A DNA stretch of 64,000 bases from G965230615 sp965230615. Lineage in GTDB: Bacteria > Pseudomonadota > Gammaproteobacteria > HTCC5015. Made by a program: the position numbers and the translations under genes. The notes beneath the pieces are model-generated. The model did not search any database and was not told where the DNA came from. It saw only the letters and a list, made by a program, of their open reading frames with translations. The stretch is from the NCBI GenBank assembly GCA_965230615.1, contig OZ246012.1, forward strand, positions 682,001-746,000. Reading direction: 5' to 3'. How positions within the stretch are numbered: position 1 is the stretch's first letter; the number at the start of each line of letters is the position of its first letter. Of this stretch, positions 8,241-17,128 are shown piece after piece.

Positions 8241-9784
8241 TGAAACACTATCGTTATCTTAGCACCCTACTCTCATGCTTGCTGTTGCTGCAAGCTTGTG
8301 CCAATACCGCCGCGCGAAAGGAGCTCGAAAGCAACAGCGTTGCAAAAGAGCAGCAAAGCAAGTTACCACCAGCCATCCCTTTACAAAGCCGGGTGGCCTG
8401 GCCCGATACCCAAAACACAATCCCTCAGGCAGCGGGTGAAAAGCTGTATAAATTTGCCGCTAAAGACCTTCCTTTGAAACAAGCCTTAAAGCTATTCGCT
8501 CAGGCGTATAATTTAAATCTCGTTGTTGATGATGAAGTAAAAGGTATCATTAGCATAAATTTTCGAGATTTGGCTTTTGGGCAGGCTATGTCTGCATTAT
8601 TGGATTCCCATGGCTACTACTGGCAACGAGATGGTAACCTGGTTTATGTGCGCTCAATAGAAACACGTGTATTCACAGTAGACTATATCCGACTCATTCG
8701 TAGCGGTTCTGGCAATAGCCAAGCGAAAGTCAGTTCCGGCTCATCAGATGAAAGTGGTGGTGATGAAGATAATACGGCAGGTGAAATTAAGATAGAACAG
8801 GAAGACAAAGTAGACTTTTGGGATGAGCTGGAAAAGCAGCTTGCTGTTTTAAAATCTGAACAAGGACGGCTCGTACTCAACCGACTGGCGGGCACCATAC
8901 AAATAACTGATCAGCATCGCCGCGTTAAGGAAATAGGCCAATTTATAGACCATCTCAATAGAGCTATTTACCGACAAGTTGATATTGAAGTAAAGATCCT
9001 CGAAGTGACATTAAACGACGACTTTAGTTTGGGTATCGACTGGTCTCGATTGGTAAGCCCGGGTCAAGAGGGGCGTAATAGAGATTTCAATATTAACAAT
9101 ATTATTGGTCAGCCGGTAGGTGGTATCACAGCTTTACCGTCAACGCTGCAACTTAACTCTTCAGAAATCGAAAATGGCGCTAACAAACTTAGCAGTGTAG
9201 TCTCTGCTCTGAGCGAACAAGGTGAAATAAAAATCGTATCTCAACCTCGTATACGCACATTGAATAACCAGTCAGCGCTGATAAAAGTCGGTACCGACAG
9301 AACTTTTTTTCGTAAAGAGCAATTAACTGACTCCACAACAGCAGGCTCACAAATTTTATCAACAGACGTGCCTCAAGTGGTTACAGAAGGTATAGTATTA
9401 GCGATAACACCGCAGATATCGATTGACGGCTGGATTACTATGGATATCTCCCCTGTTGTTACTCGGGTAGCGAGTGTCAGTGAGGTAATCGATGATAATG
9501 GCGTAGTACAGTCCTCTGCACCTAATTTAGATATCAGCCAAACTTCATCATTGGTACGCGCGCGTAGTGGCGAAACTATTATTATTGGTGGCTTAATTCA
9601 AAGTCAGACTATTGAAAGTGAACGCGGCGTACCATTATTAAAAGAAATCCCTGGCTTAGGGTATTTTTTCAGAGGAAAATATAAGTCTGATGTTCAAAGG
9701 GAGCTTGTTATGTTTGTCACACCTCGACTAATTGGCAATATCCAATTCCCGATACATAATAGAAATACGGTAGGTCAGTTATGA
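8240..9784 (+). CDS. mshL: MshL-like lipoprotein secretin, outer-membrane channel
   Basis: A 514-residue secretin. The signal peptide ends in the lipobox LQAC with C20 as the predicted lipidated residue. An STN/N0 domain spans about 73-130, a Ser/Asp/Glu-rich linker about 155-185, and the secretin barrel domain about 240-505, ending in VPLLKEIPGLGYFFRGK and RELVMFVTPRLI. The order of motifs (RVFTVDYIRLIRSGS, VSSG, DFWDELEKQL, VDIEVKILEV) matches MSHA-type MshL better than PilQ or GspD. It forms the multimeric exit channel for the fibre. It overlaps both neighbours (1 base upstream, 4 bases downstream). Confidence 0.85.
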   Translation: MKHYRYLSTLLSCLLLLQACANTAARKELESNSVAKEQQSKLPPAIPLQSRVAWPDTQNTIPQAAGEKLYKFAAKDLPLKQALKLFAQAYNLNLVVDDEVKGIISINFRDLAFGQAMSALLDSHGYYWQRDGNLVYVRSIETRVFTVDYIRLIRSGSGNSQAKVSSGSSDESGGDEDNTAGEIKIEQEDKVDFWDELEKQLAVLKSEQGRLVLNRLAGTIQITDQHRRVKEIGQFIDHLNRAIYRQVDIEVKILEVTLNDDFSLGIDWSRLVSPGQEGRNRDFNINNIIGQPVGGITALPSTLQLNSSEIENGANKLSSVVSALSEQGEIKIVSQPRIRTLNNQSALIKVGTDRTFFRKEQLTDSTTAGSQILSTDVPQVVTEGIVLAITPQISIDGWITMDISPVVTRVASVSEVIDDNGVVQSSAPNLDISQTSSLVRARSGETIIIGGLIQSQTIESERGVPLLKEIPGLGYFFRGKYKSDVQRELVMFVTPRLIGNIQFPIHNRNTVGQL

Positions 9785-10350
9785 AGTCATTATATAAATT
9801 TCAACTTTCCGCACTGCTGCTAATTCTTGCGGCGTACTCAAGCACTGCTCATGCCAACAACAATGAAATTAAAGTCTTGATACAACATGGTCATTATATT
9901 GAAGCCATTGAAAAACTCAAAGCTGATGAAGATTTAAGCAAAAGCTGGCAAAGCAATTTTTGGCTAGGTACGGCTTATCTGCTCAATGGCCAGCTAGATC
10001 AAGCGGCTATTGCATTGGATTATGCTTTGAGTCTGCAAGGTGAAGTTGCAGATATTTGGATACAACGTGCTATTGTAGAACAAGAACGGGGCAACTATGC
10101 ACCGTCACTACAGTTACTTAATGTTGCGCTGCAGTTAAATAATAAAAGTGCAGACACGTACCTTAATGCAGCATATGCTTATGAACATCAAGGTAATATA
10201 CGCGCTGCCAGAGATGCTTATGGTACCTATTTAAGATTATCTGCCCAAAGCCCACATGCTGGCTTTTCGCGACAACAAGTACTGGCTAGGCTAATGAAAC
10301 TCCCCTCAGGTATTCATGAAAAAAAAGTTCGGATAAGCGCCTCTGAATGA
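9781..10350 (+). CDS. Periplasmic TPR protein closing the pilus cluster (MshN-like)
   Basis: A 189-residue protein with a cleavable signal peptide (cut expected near the AHA at residues 23-25) and three or so tetratricopeptide repeats between about residues 35 and 165 (for example SNFWLGTAYLLNGQLDQA and ADTYLNAAYAYEHQGNIRAA). In MSHA loci the TPR protein MshN follows the secretin, and pilotins such as PilF also use TPRs, so a secretin assembly or stabilising role is likely. No lipobox is seen. It starts in an ATGA overlap with the secretin and is the last gene of the cluster; the next gene is convergent. Confidence 0.65.
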   Translation: MKSLYKFQLSALLLILAAYSSTAHANNNEIKVLIQHGHYIEAIEKLKADEDLSKSWQSNFWLGTAYLLNGQLDQAAIALDYALSLQGEVADIWIQRAIVEQERGNYAPSLQLLNVALQLNNKSADTYLNAAYAYEHQGNIRAARDAYGTYLRLSAQSPHAGFSRQQVLARLMKLPSGIHEKKVRISASE

Positions 10351-10400
10351 TCTAGGCCAGCCCGTCGCAAGTTATATTTATGCGTCAATATATTTAATTG

Positions 10401-11171
10401 CTATAAACTAAGGCCGGCCAATGCAGTGGACAGGCTCCTCGCCACACCCTGTGCAATATCTTTTAACTCCGCTAGATATTCAAAACTATAACGAGACTGA
10501 GGGCCCGCTAGACTAATGCCAGAGTCAACGTAGCCATCTGCATCAAAAATGGGTACAGCAACACAGCGCATATCATCAGATAGCTCCATATCATTGTAGG
10601 CATAGCCTTGTTCATGGATAAGTTGTAGCTCTTTTTTAAGTTGTTCCGAGTCAGTAATTGTTTTACTGGCAAACTTAGGTAGACCTTCAGCGATTACACG
10701 GTCGATATAGTCATCTGTTTGGTAGGCTAACAAGAGTTTACCAATAGAAGTGCAATGCAATGGTTTACTATCACCAATATTAAAATTCACCGAAACCAGT
10801 TGTTGACCTTTCGTGCACTGAATAATCACCGTATGATTATTATTGAGCACTGAAAATTGTGCAGACTCGCCACTGAGTGTAGTGAGTTTATGTAAATGCG
10901 CGCGAATTAAATCAGTTTTGTTATTATCTTCTAATAAATGACGACAGAGAGAGACAACTTTATAACTCAATTTATAGGTCTTGTTTTCAGGGTTTTTAAC
11001 AACATACCCTGCTTCCACCAAAGTCATAAGCATCCGATAAGCTGTACTTCTATCAGCCTGTATTCCAGCAGCAACCTCAGCAACTGTAACAGGCTTTTTT
11101 GCCTCACCAACAACCTCAAGTACAGATAAAGCTCTTAAAGCGGTAGCGCTTTTATTCATATGAGCAGACAC
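10401..11171 (-). CDS. IclR-family transcriptional regulator
   Basis: A 256-residue regulator. An N-terminal winged helix-turn-helix (about residues 10-70, with TVAEVAAGIQADRSTAYRML as the recognition region) is followed by an IclR effector-binding domain containing GKLLLAY and DDMRCVAVPIFD. It should bind a small carboxylate or aromatic metabolite, but the ligand cannot be inferred. The GTG start at 11171 has AAGGAA a few bases upstream; the ATG twelve bases further in lacks good spacing. No catabolic operon adjoins it, so its target may be distant. It is convergent with the TPR gene. Confidence 0.88.
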   Translation of the reverse strand: MSAHMNKSATALRALSVLEVVGEAKKPVTVAEVAAGIQADRSTAYRMLMTLVEAGYVVKNPENKTYKLSYKVVSLCRHLLEDNNKTDLIRAHLHKLTTLSGESAQFSVLNNNHTVIIQCTKGQQLVSVNFNIGDSKPLHCTSIGKLLLAYQTDDYIDRVIAEGLPKFASKTITDSEQLKKELQLIHEQGYAYNDMELSDDMRCVAVPIFDADGYVDSGISLAGPQSRYSFEYLAELKDIAQGVARSLSTALAGLSL

Positions 11172-11396
11172 TAGCGTTCCTTAATAATTATGCCCAACAT
11201 AAACAAACACTCAACCCTAATATAAGCAACAGGGTTGGTTTGTCATATTGGGGGGTTAACTTCCACAATAGCCTGACCAACAGCCTAGCTATATCCCTTT
11301 TTCAGTGTTTATTATTTGAACAGGCTGATACTTTATTAACACAAATAGCCTGTAAACAACGTATTTATACTTAAGCGTAGATAATAGAGAGATTTG

Positions 11397-11437
11397 AAAA
11401 AATTTCGATATAAATCTGCTAAATATCGATAATTTTT
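11397..11437. promoter_or_regulatory. AT-rich inverted repeat, possible operator
   Basis: The core arms TCGATAT and ATATCGA are separated by eleven bases and extended by A-runs on the left and T-runs on the right. It lies about 230 bp upstream of the IclR start. It could be an operator or a weak hairpin; no function is demonstrated. Confidence 0.3.
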
Positions 11438-11650
11438 AATAACAATAGCGAAAGCGTCTATGAATAATGGTGGATTTGCACCTCGCCATATACCATCATT
11501 GTGTCAATTACTATCGGTTATAAAAACGGCTACTGAAACGCAAAACACGACAGTTAAAAACAGGGCAACAACAGACATATAACTTATACAAAAAAGATAC
11601 AACTTGTTTCACACGGATATGCCAAATGAATCCAGATAAATGGCGGCGAT

Positions 11651-11687
11651 AAAAAAGCCCTGCTCAAAAGACAATAAGCAGGGCTTT
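11651..11687 (-). terminator. Rho-independent terminator of the ABC exporter operon
   Basis: An 11 bp perfect stem (AAAGCCCTGCT at 11654-11664 pairs with AGCAGGGCTTT at 11677-11687) with a 12-base loop. Read on the minus strand the stem is followed by six Ts, the classic intrinsic terminator. It lies 36 bases after the stop of the DUF4340 gene. Confidence 0.9.
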
Positions 11688-11722
11688 AAATGATAATGAA
11701 TAACATTTTATAGAATGATCGG

Positions 11723-12718
11723 CTAACTGCCCTCGGTGACACCTGGTATTGGTGAAACAGGTGGTAATACCTCGAAGGTGTCAACTTCTGGTTCTGCCCC
11801 AAGCTCATGCATCAGGGTATCGCGATCTGCTTGCATCAGCATTTCATAAATGGTTGTTGAGAGCTTATAAAACAATTCATGCTTACTGGCTTTAACAACC
11901 CCATAGGCTTCTTGGCCGTCATTACCCGTATAGATATCATAACTGATTTCCTCGTCAGCTGTTTTAACTTGATAACTTTTAACAGGTTTTTGAGCCGCAA
12001 AGGTTTTTTGTGCCGACTCAGGCAAAATAGACATAACAATCAAATTTTTAAATTTGCTCACCAGCTTGTTAACTTCATTTACATTCGTTTGCTTGTCGTC
12101 AGGTAAATCTGCTAACACTAAATTATTCGGCTCGCCCGACAAATCAATATTATCGGTTTTCAATGCTGTAATTTCGCCCTCTGGCTGCAAGATAGAACGA
12201 TCAAACCAGCTATCCGCATCAAAGTACAAGTCATAAAGCGCAAAACGCACTGAATAAATATCATCAGAACCGTCCAGACGTGCATGCAACTTGCGTAAGC
12301 CAGGCGATGAACCCAAGTATAATGTATGTAATATCTTATCCCCTGCTTTCATCGTGACCTTTCGCTGGTAGTTTGCTTGATCAACTTCAAAACGTTCCTT
12401 CGCACTCGATGTTGTTGCAACAGGCCAACCTAGTTCCAGTTCTTCAAGACGTTTTAGAAGTTTCTCGATAAGCGAAGCATTTGCTTTAAGGTTATATAAC
12501 TCAGGCACCTCCCAACGATCAGCAGCAACTTTTTTCAAAACAACTTTTTCATCGCCATTTTGTGCTTCAATGATCACTTCATCAATCGATGTGCGCTCTT
12601 CAGCAGTTAACAGTATTACAGCTTCAGGGCTGCCTGAAATACCCGGTAATTGCAAGATCGCAACGATAGTGAGCTGCACCAACAAGATAATGCCTAACAA
12701 CTTAATTGTTTTTTGCAT
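11723..12718 (-). CDS. DUF4340-family protein of ABC exporter operon
   Basis: A 331-residue protein with one N-terminal membrane anchor (about residues 7-27) and a long extracytoplasmic region. It contains the DUF4340 pattern: a segment near 75-95 (WEVPELYNLKANASLIEKLL) and repeated beta/alpha units such as YSVRFALYDLYFDADSWFDR. Proteins of this family are regularly encoded beside GldG-like auxiliary proteins of ABC exporters; the biochemical role is unknown. It begins three bases after the fused permease gene with GAGGGGG as ribosome-binding site, so it is the last gene of a three-gene operon and is closed by a strong terminator. Confidence 0.8.
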   Translation of the reverse strand: MQKTIKLLGIILLVQLTIVAILQLPGISGSPEAVILLTAEERTSIDEVIIEAQNGDEKVVLKKVAADRWEVPELYNLKANASLIEKLLKRLEELELGWPVATTSSAKERFEVDQANYQRKVTMKAGDKILHTLYLGSSPGLRKLHARLDGSDDIYSVRFALYDLYFDADSWFDRSILQPEGEITALKTDNIDLSGEPNNLVLADLPDDKQTNVNEVNKLVSKFKNLIVMSILPESAQKTFAAQKPVKSYQVKTADEEISYDIYTGNDGQEAYGVVKASKHELFYKLSTTIYEMLMQADRDTLMHELGAEPEVDTFEVLPPVSPIPGVTEGS

Positions 12719-12721
12719 GAC

Positions 12722-15643
12722 TTACCCCCTCTCTAAGTTCAGTGCTTTCGAGTAGCGCGCATTTGCCCGCTTACGCAACTGACGCTGCACCAAAAATACG
12801 ACAACAATGCCTAGTAAAGCCAGGGCATAATTTAGGTATTCCCAAAATAGCTGCGTATCTCGTTCCAGATAAGGTAAGGTGCGGTTAAAGTGACTACGCG
12901 CACGAATCGAGAGCAACCCTCTATCCTCCAAGGCCCATTCAACAGAATTGCTAATTAGCTGCAGAGGGTTGATATAGCGTGTACCTGTTGAGGCACCAGC
13001 CATTCGTAATGCCTGATCAGATAGAAAGTCATTTGAAGCAAACAGGATAATACGGGAAGCGTCTGAAGATTTACCTATAACACTGGTAATTACATTTTCT
13101 GGCTCTTCTTCAGCAGCGTCTTTATCTTTTTCAGCATAAGGATCATCGCTGTCTTCATCACTACTGTCTTCTAATAAAGGTGAGTCTTTGCCTTCAAAAT
13201 AAGAGTTAAAGCGCCCTTCAATAGCAACAGCTAACAGCTCTTTCTGCAAGTTGCTGCCTTGGGTATAGCTGGTATTGCCAAACTCATCCACATTCGGCGT
13301 TATATTTGTCGATGTCGTCGTCCAAGCGTTATCTGAGCTCGTCATAAGCTTAAATATCTGCCTGTCTTTATTTTTCTCTGCATCGAGTTCAATAGGCGAA
13401 GGCCATGCCATGGTCACCTGAGGCGAACCGGCGGTAATCGCATTATCTTTATTTAAGCCATCACCTCGCACATCAACAAAATAAGGATAATCCAACATTC
13501 TAAGCTCTTGCCGCATAAAACCCTGCACTCGACGGTTAATTGGCAGTGGAAAGCTAGTGCTTTGCTTATCCATAATAAGCTCTGGCCTAATGGTAATGCC
13601 GTAATGCTCTAACCAAGATTCTAAGCCTGAAAAATGTGGACGGGCTGACATATAGGCCGACTCAAACTCAACCGTAAAGGGTGAAGTAGCCGCAATGACC
13701 GTGCCGCCTTTCATCAAGAACTGATCTATCGCAAATAGCTGCTTGCTATTTAAATCACCAGGACTGGCTAACACGAGTGCATCAACGGCTGCCGGTACAA
13801 TACCATCTTTCAGATCTACAGATGTCACTGTCAAGTCAGTACCTAACAATGATTGCAATTGTAAAAACTGACGATGATAGCGTGGCCCCATCATTTGTCG
13901 GGGTGGTTCTGGTGGTAACACAATCGCAACCGTTTTAGTAAACCCCGTAGCAAAGCGTTTAATCGCTGACTCAAGCGAACGTTTAAACTCCTCTTCATTT
14001 AACTCCTCAGGTATGGGTACCTGAAAAATTTGCTGGCCATCGCTTAAGGTCATATGATAGTAAAAAGAACTCGCGTCAAGATTCAAGCTGGCTATCATTG
14101 GCCTGAAACCATAGTCTTCAGCAAGTTTTTTAGCCAAAGCACCGTCCCCTGCTTCAGGGTCAGCAATACTGAGCTGAAACTTATCACCACCATCTTGCTT
14201 GAACTCATCGGCCACTTTGGTAATAACGTTTTTAAATTCGACCAAATTCTCTGGCAGCTTCTGATCCGCTGAGATATAGGCATCAAACGAAACTGGTTGA
14301 TTTATTGTTTCGAATAAGTTGCCACTAGACTGATAAGCATATAATACTTTTTTAATCGAGCGTGTTATATCAAACTCTGGATTACGCAGTTTGACTTCGA
14401 TATTGACACCACCAGCTGTCACTTGCTTTATTTCAATCAACTCCTGGAAGCTTAATACTTCAAATTCATCACCATATTTAATCAACACATGAAAATAGGC
14501 GTTAACTAAAGCAGACTGATGCCGATCAGCAATTTGCAAAGGTACTGGCTTGATACCGTACTTTGAGTTAGCCTGTTCCTCTTTTTCAGGGTCTGTGGAT
14601 GGATCTAAAAACTCTGCTTTAATTTTGCCACCACCAGCAACCTCATACTCACTGAGTATATCGCGCAATTGCGGGACTAATGGCGCTAATAAAGGATGAG
14701 TTTTGTTACTAAAATATCCTCGAATAAGTAAAGGCTCGCGTAACTGCTGAACATATTGTTTGGTTGCAGGTGAAATAGAATAAATATTACCCGCTGTCAT
14801 ATCAGCACGTAATGCTGTCATTGGTGACAACCAGACATTTGCCAGCAGAACGTTCACCGCTAGCAAAACTGTCATAAACTTCCAAGCAGTGTGATGTTTG
14901 GTATCACCATCGTTGGCCCAGCGCAAGCGCTCTAATGAATACACATTAAGTGCCAAAAAAACAACAACGATACTTGCATAATAATAAAGGTCACGAAAAT
15001 CAATAACACCACGCTGAATGGATTCAAAACGCGAGCCTGTGCCTAAGGACTGTAAAAAAGAACCAGTAACAGTACCAAAGAAGTCGGTCAGCGCATTGGC
15101 ACCGAGCAGATAGAGCAGCGCACAAATAAGCGTGGTTAGCATTAAGCTGACAATCTGATTATCACTGCGCGCACTAATAAACAAGCCCACACTAATATAA
15201 GCGGCACCGAGTAGAATAGTGGCTAGATAAGCAGCAAAAACAGGCCCCCAATCCAACTCGGCAATAATCGAAACGGTAACCGGCAATGGGAATGTTAAAG
15301 CAATCGCTAATACCAGTAATATCATACAGGCTAAGAATTTACCCAATACAAACCGCCATGAGTCAACAGGCAGAGTAATGACAAACTCTAGCGTGCCACT
15401 GCGCCTTTCTTCGCTCCACATGCGCATGGTTAATGCCGCTGATAAAAATATTAATAAGATAGGCATCCATTCAAATATTGGCCTAACATCAGCAATATTA
15501 CGGGCAAAATAAGCCTCGCCCCAAAAGAAAACGAATAAGGTAATTGCTGCAAAAATACCCAGAAAAATATAAGCAATAGGAGCCGCAAAAAATAACGTTA
15601 GCTCTTTGCGCGCAATACGCCAAACATCGTGACTAAGCTGCAT
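12722..15643 (-). CDS. Fused GldF/GldG-like ABC permease and auxiliary protein
   Basis: A 973-residue protein. Residues 1-240 form an ABC-2 type permease with six or so membrane helices and the motif WSEERRSGTLEFVITLPV. After a further helix (about 255-275) comes a long extracytoplasmic GldG-like (ABC_transp_aux) region to about 930, with PGDLNSKQLFAIDQFLMKGG and a highly acidic insert around 835-860. A C-terminal membrane helix and a basic tail follow. In many bacteria GldF and GldG are separate polypeptides; here they are one. The complex with the GldA-like ATPase should be an exporter or a membrane mechano-coupler of unknown substrate. It overlaps the ATPase gene by 11 bases. Confidence 0.85.
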   Translation of the reverse strand: MQLSHDVWRIARKELTLFFAAPIAYIFLGIFAAITLFVFFWGEAYFARNIADVRPIFEWMPILLIFLSAALTMRMWSEERRSGTLEFVITLPVDSWRFVLGKFLACMILLVLAIALTFPLPVTVSIIAELDWGPVFAAYLATILLGAAYISVGLFISARSDNQIVSLMLTTLICALLYLLGANALTDFFGTVTGSFLQSLGTGSRFESIQRGVIDFRDLYYYASIVVVFLALNVYSLERLRWANDGDTKHHTAWKFMTVLLAVNVLLANVWLSPMTALRADMTAGNIYSISPATKQYVQQLREPLLIRGYFSNKTHPLLAPLVPQLRDILSEYEVAGGGKIKAEFLDPSTDPEKEEQANSKYGIKPVPLQIADRHQSALVNAYFHVLIKYGDEFEVLSFQELIEIKQVTAGGVNIEVKLRNPEFDITRSIKKVLYAYQSSGNLFETINQPVSFDAYISADQKLPENLVEFKNVITKVADEFKQDGGDKFQLSIADPEAGDGALAKKLAEDYGFRPMIASLNLDASSFYYHMTLSDGQQIFQVPIPEELNEEEFKRSLESAIKRFATGFTKTVAIVLPPEPPRQMMGPRYHRQFLQLQSLLGTDLTVTSVDLKDGIVPAAVDALVLASPGDLNSKQLFAIDQFLMKGGTVIAATSPFTVEFESAYMSARPHFSGLESWLEHYGITIRPELIMDKQSTSFPLPINRRVQGFMRQELRMLDYPYFVDVRGDGLNKDNAITAGSPQVTMAWPSPIELDAEKNKDRQIFKLMTSSDNAWTTTSTNITPNVDEFGNTSYTQGSNLQKELLAVAIEGRFNSYFEGKDSPLLEDSSDEDSDDPYAEKDKDAAEEEPENVITSVIGKSSDASRIILFASNDFLSDQALRMAGASTGTRYINPLQLISNSVEWALEDRGLLSIRARSHFNRTLPYLERDTQLFWEYLNYALALLGIVVVFLVQRQLRKRANARYSKALNLERG

Positions 15644-16595
15644 TGGCTACGCCCTCCTCTATGCCTTGCTGGCTTTCATTTATCTCTCGAAACACACTTT
15701 CCAAATCATTGCGTTTGGCACCCAAAGCGTAAATCGCAATATCAGCCGATACTAAGGCTTGCGCTACCCGGTTAGTGACAGCATCTATATCTGCATTTTC
15801 TTTAATCTTTAGAGAATATTGATAGTTGGCCTGTTGCTGTGCAGCATTACTGATACTTTCTATTGTCTCAATACCAGAGATTGCCGCTTTAACCTGTTCT
15901 TCTGTAGCATTGCTGAGCAACTGTAAGTTATTGCTTTGATGCAAGCTCTCCATACGCTCATCCAGAGCCAGTTCGCCATTACGTAAAATCAAAGCACGAT
16001 CACAAATCGCATCTACTTCTTGCATAATATGGGTAGACAAAATCACTGTCGCATTCTTGGCCAAACGTTGAATAAGTGAACGCATTTGTAATGTTTGAGA
16101 GGGGTCCAAACCATTGGTAGGCTCATCAAGAATTAATAGTTTCGGCCTGTGTAAAATGGCCTGTGCTACACCAACACGTTGTTTATATCCTCTGGATAAC
16201 GTTGAAATTGGGTCCAGCGCTTTTTCCATAAGCTCGGTTTCAATGATGACCTGACGAACAGCTTCTAATCGTTGTGATTCTTCAATGCCACGTATGCCCG
16301 CGACATATTCTAGGTAATCAGCAACCGCCATTTCAGGATAAACAGGTAAGTTTTCCGGCAAATACCCTAACAATGACTGTACAGACTCGGCATCTTGGCA
16401 AACATCAATCCCATCCACTTCAATAAGGCCATCACTGGGTTCTAAAAAGCCGGTTAACATTTTCATAATCGTTGTTTTGCCAGCCCCATTATGGCCAAGC
16501 AAGCCAACAATTTCCCCATGTGAAATATCAAACGACACCTTATCGACTGCCAAAAAATCACCGTAACGGCGAGTCAAATTTTCAACATGTATCAT
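15633..16595 (-). CDS. GldA-like ABC transporter ATPase
   Basis: A 320-residue ABC ATPase with Walker A GHNGAGKTT (34-42), signature LSRGYKQRVG, Walker B LLILDEP and the switch histidine in STHIM. The C-terminal 100 residues are the extension usual for ABC-2 partner ATPases. It is the first gene of the exporter operon and energises the fused permease encoded next to it. The closest named family is GldA/NosF/CcmA-type. GldA is named from Bacteroidetes gliding, but gliding is not implied here. Confidence 0.9.
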   Translation of the reverse strand: MIHVENLTRRYGDFLAVDKVSFDISHGEIVGLLGHNGAGKTTIMKMLTGFLEPSDGLIEVDGIDVCQDAESVQSLLGYLPENLPVYPEMAVADYLEYVAGIRGIEESQRLEAVRQVIIETELMEKALDPISTLSRGYKQRVGVAQAILHRPKLLILDEPTNGLDPSQTLQMRSLIQRLAKNATVILSTHIMQEVDAICDRALILRNGELALDERMESLHQSNNLQLLSNATEEQVKAAISGIETIESISNAAQQQANYQYSLKIKENADIDAVTNRVAQALVSADIAIYALGAKRNDLESVFREINESQQGIEEGVANAA

Positions 16596-17128
16596 TATTC
16601 ATTCTCCACTCAACTACAGCCTATGCAGGCCATGTGTTATGTAAGAAGTTATTGTAAATAGGCAGATAACACGAATAACGGCTAAGTATTCTGCGACACC
16701 TCAATGTCGCAAAGCTGGTCGGTTTAGCTTGGAGTGAAGTTATTTATAAATGGAACTTCGGAATCGCCAGATAAGCAGAAATTTGACGGTTTTCAAACCT
16801 ACCGATACCAAAGGGTTCTTTAGTCGCTTTGTGTTGTCTTTAATTAAGTTATCGTGTAACTCAATCCCCCCACCTCAAAATTAAAGCTAATTGCACTTTA
16901 TTTTATTGCGAACCAATATTAATGCGGTGAGCGTTTATTTCAAGCGCTTTAAGCGCTATTTTCATCGACTCATCTGATGCTGCTCATAATCGCACTTTAT
17001 GGCTCGTATAGACGCAGCAAGCATACTGAAGTTCCCAAGTAGGTATAGGAATTTTCTTGAAATAGCTAGGATAGGACGTATTGCCTAGTATTAATACGGG
17101 CAAACTGTCAATCAGGTATTAGTAAGAG
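16596..17128. other. 533 bp intergenic region upstream of the ABC exporter
   Basis: No gene is seen. It should hold the promoter of the leftward exporter operon and the end of the REC-GGDEF transcript. Two short dyads occur: TGCGACA/TGTCGCA (16692-16698 and 16705-16711, six-base loop) and AGCGCTTTAAGCGCT (16943-16957, followed by ATTTT). Neither is a clear intrinsic terminator. Confidence 0.5.

Larger units (their letters stand above)
11172..11722. other. 550 bp intergenic region with inverted repeats
   Basis: This AT-rich region lies upstream of the IclR gene and downstream of the ABC exporter operon. It contains an inverted repeat ACAGGCT (11320-11326)/AGCCTGT (11347-11353), another with arms TCGATAT (11405-11411)/ATATCGA (11423-11429) inside A/T-rich flanks, and the exporter terminator near 11651-11687. 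A 40-codon open frame on the plus strand (11460-11582) lacks a ribosome-binding site. No recognised gene was found. Confidence 0.5.

Noticed and set aside
11460..11582. 40-codon open frame in the IclR upstream region
   Set aside because: No ribosome-binding site and no recognised family; length is within chance expectation in such a region.
16692..16957. Two short dyads (TGCGACA/TGTCGCA and AGCGCTTTAAGCGCT) taken as possible terminators or operators
   Set aside because: Neither has a T-run or a second copy, and short perfect dyads are expected by chance in 530 bp; mentioned only in the intergenic entry.
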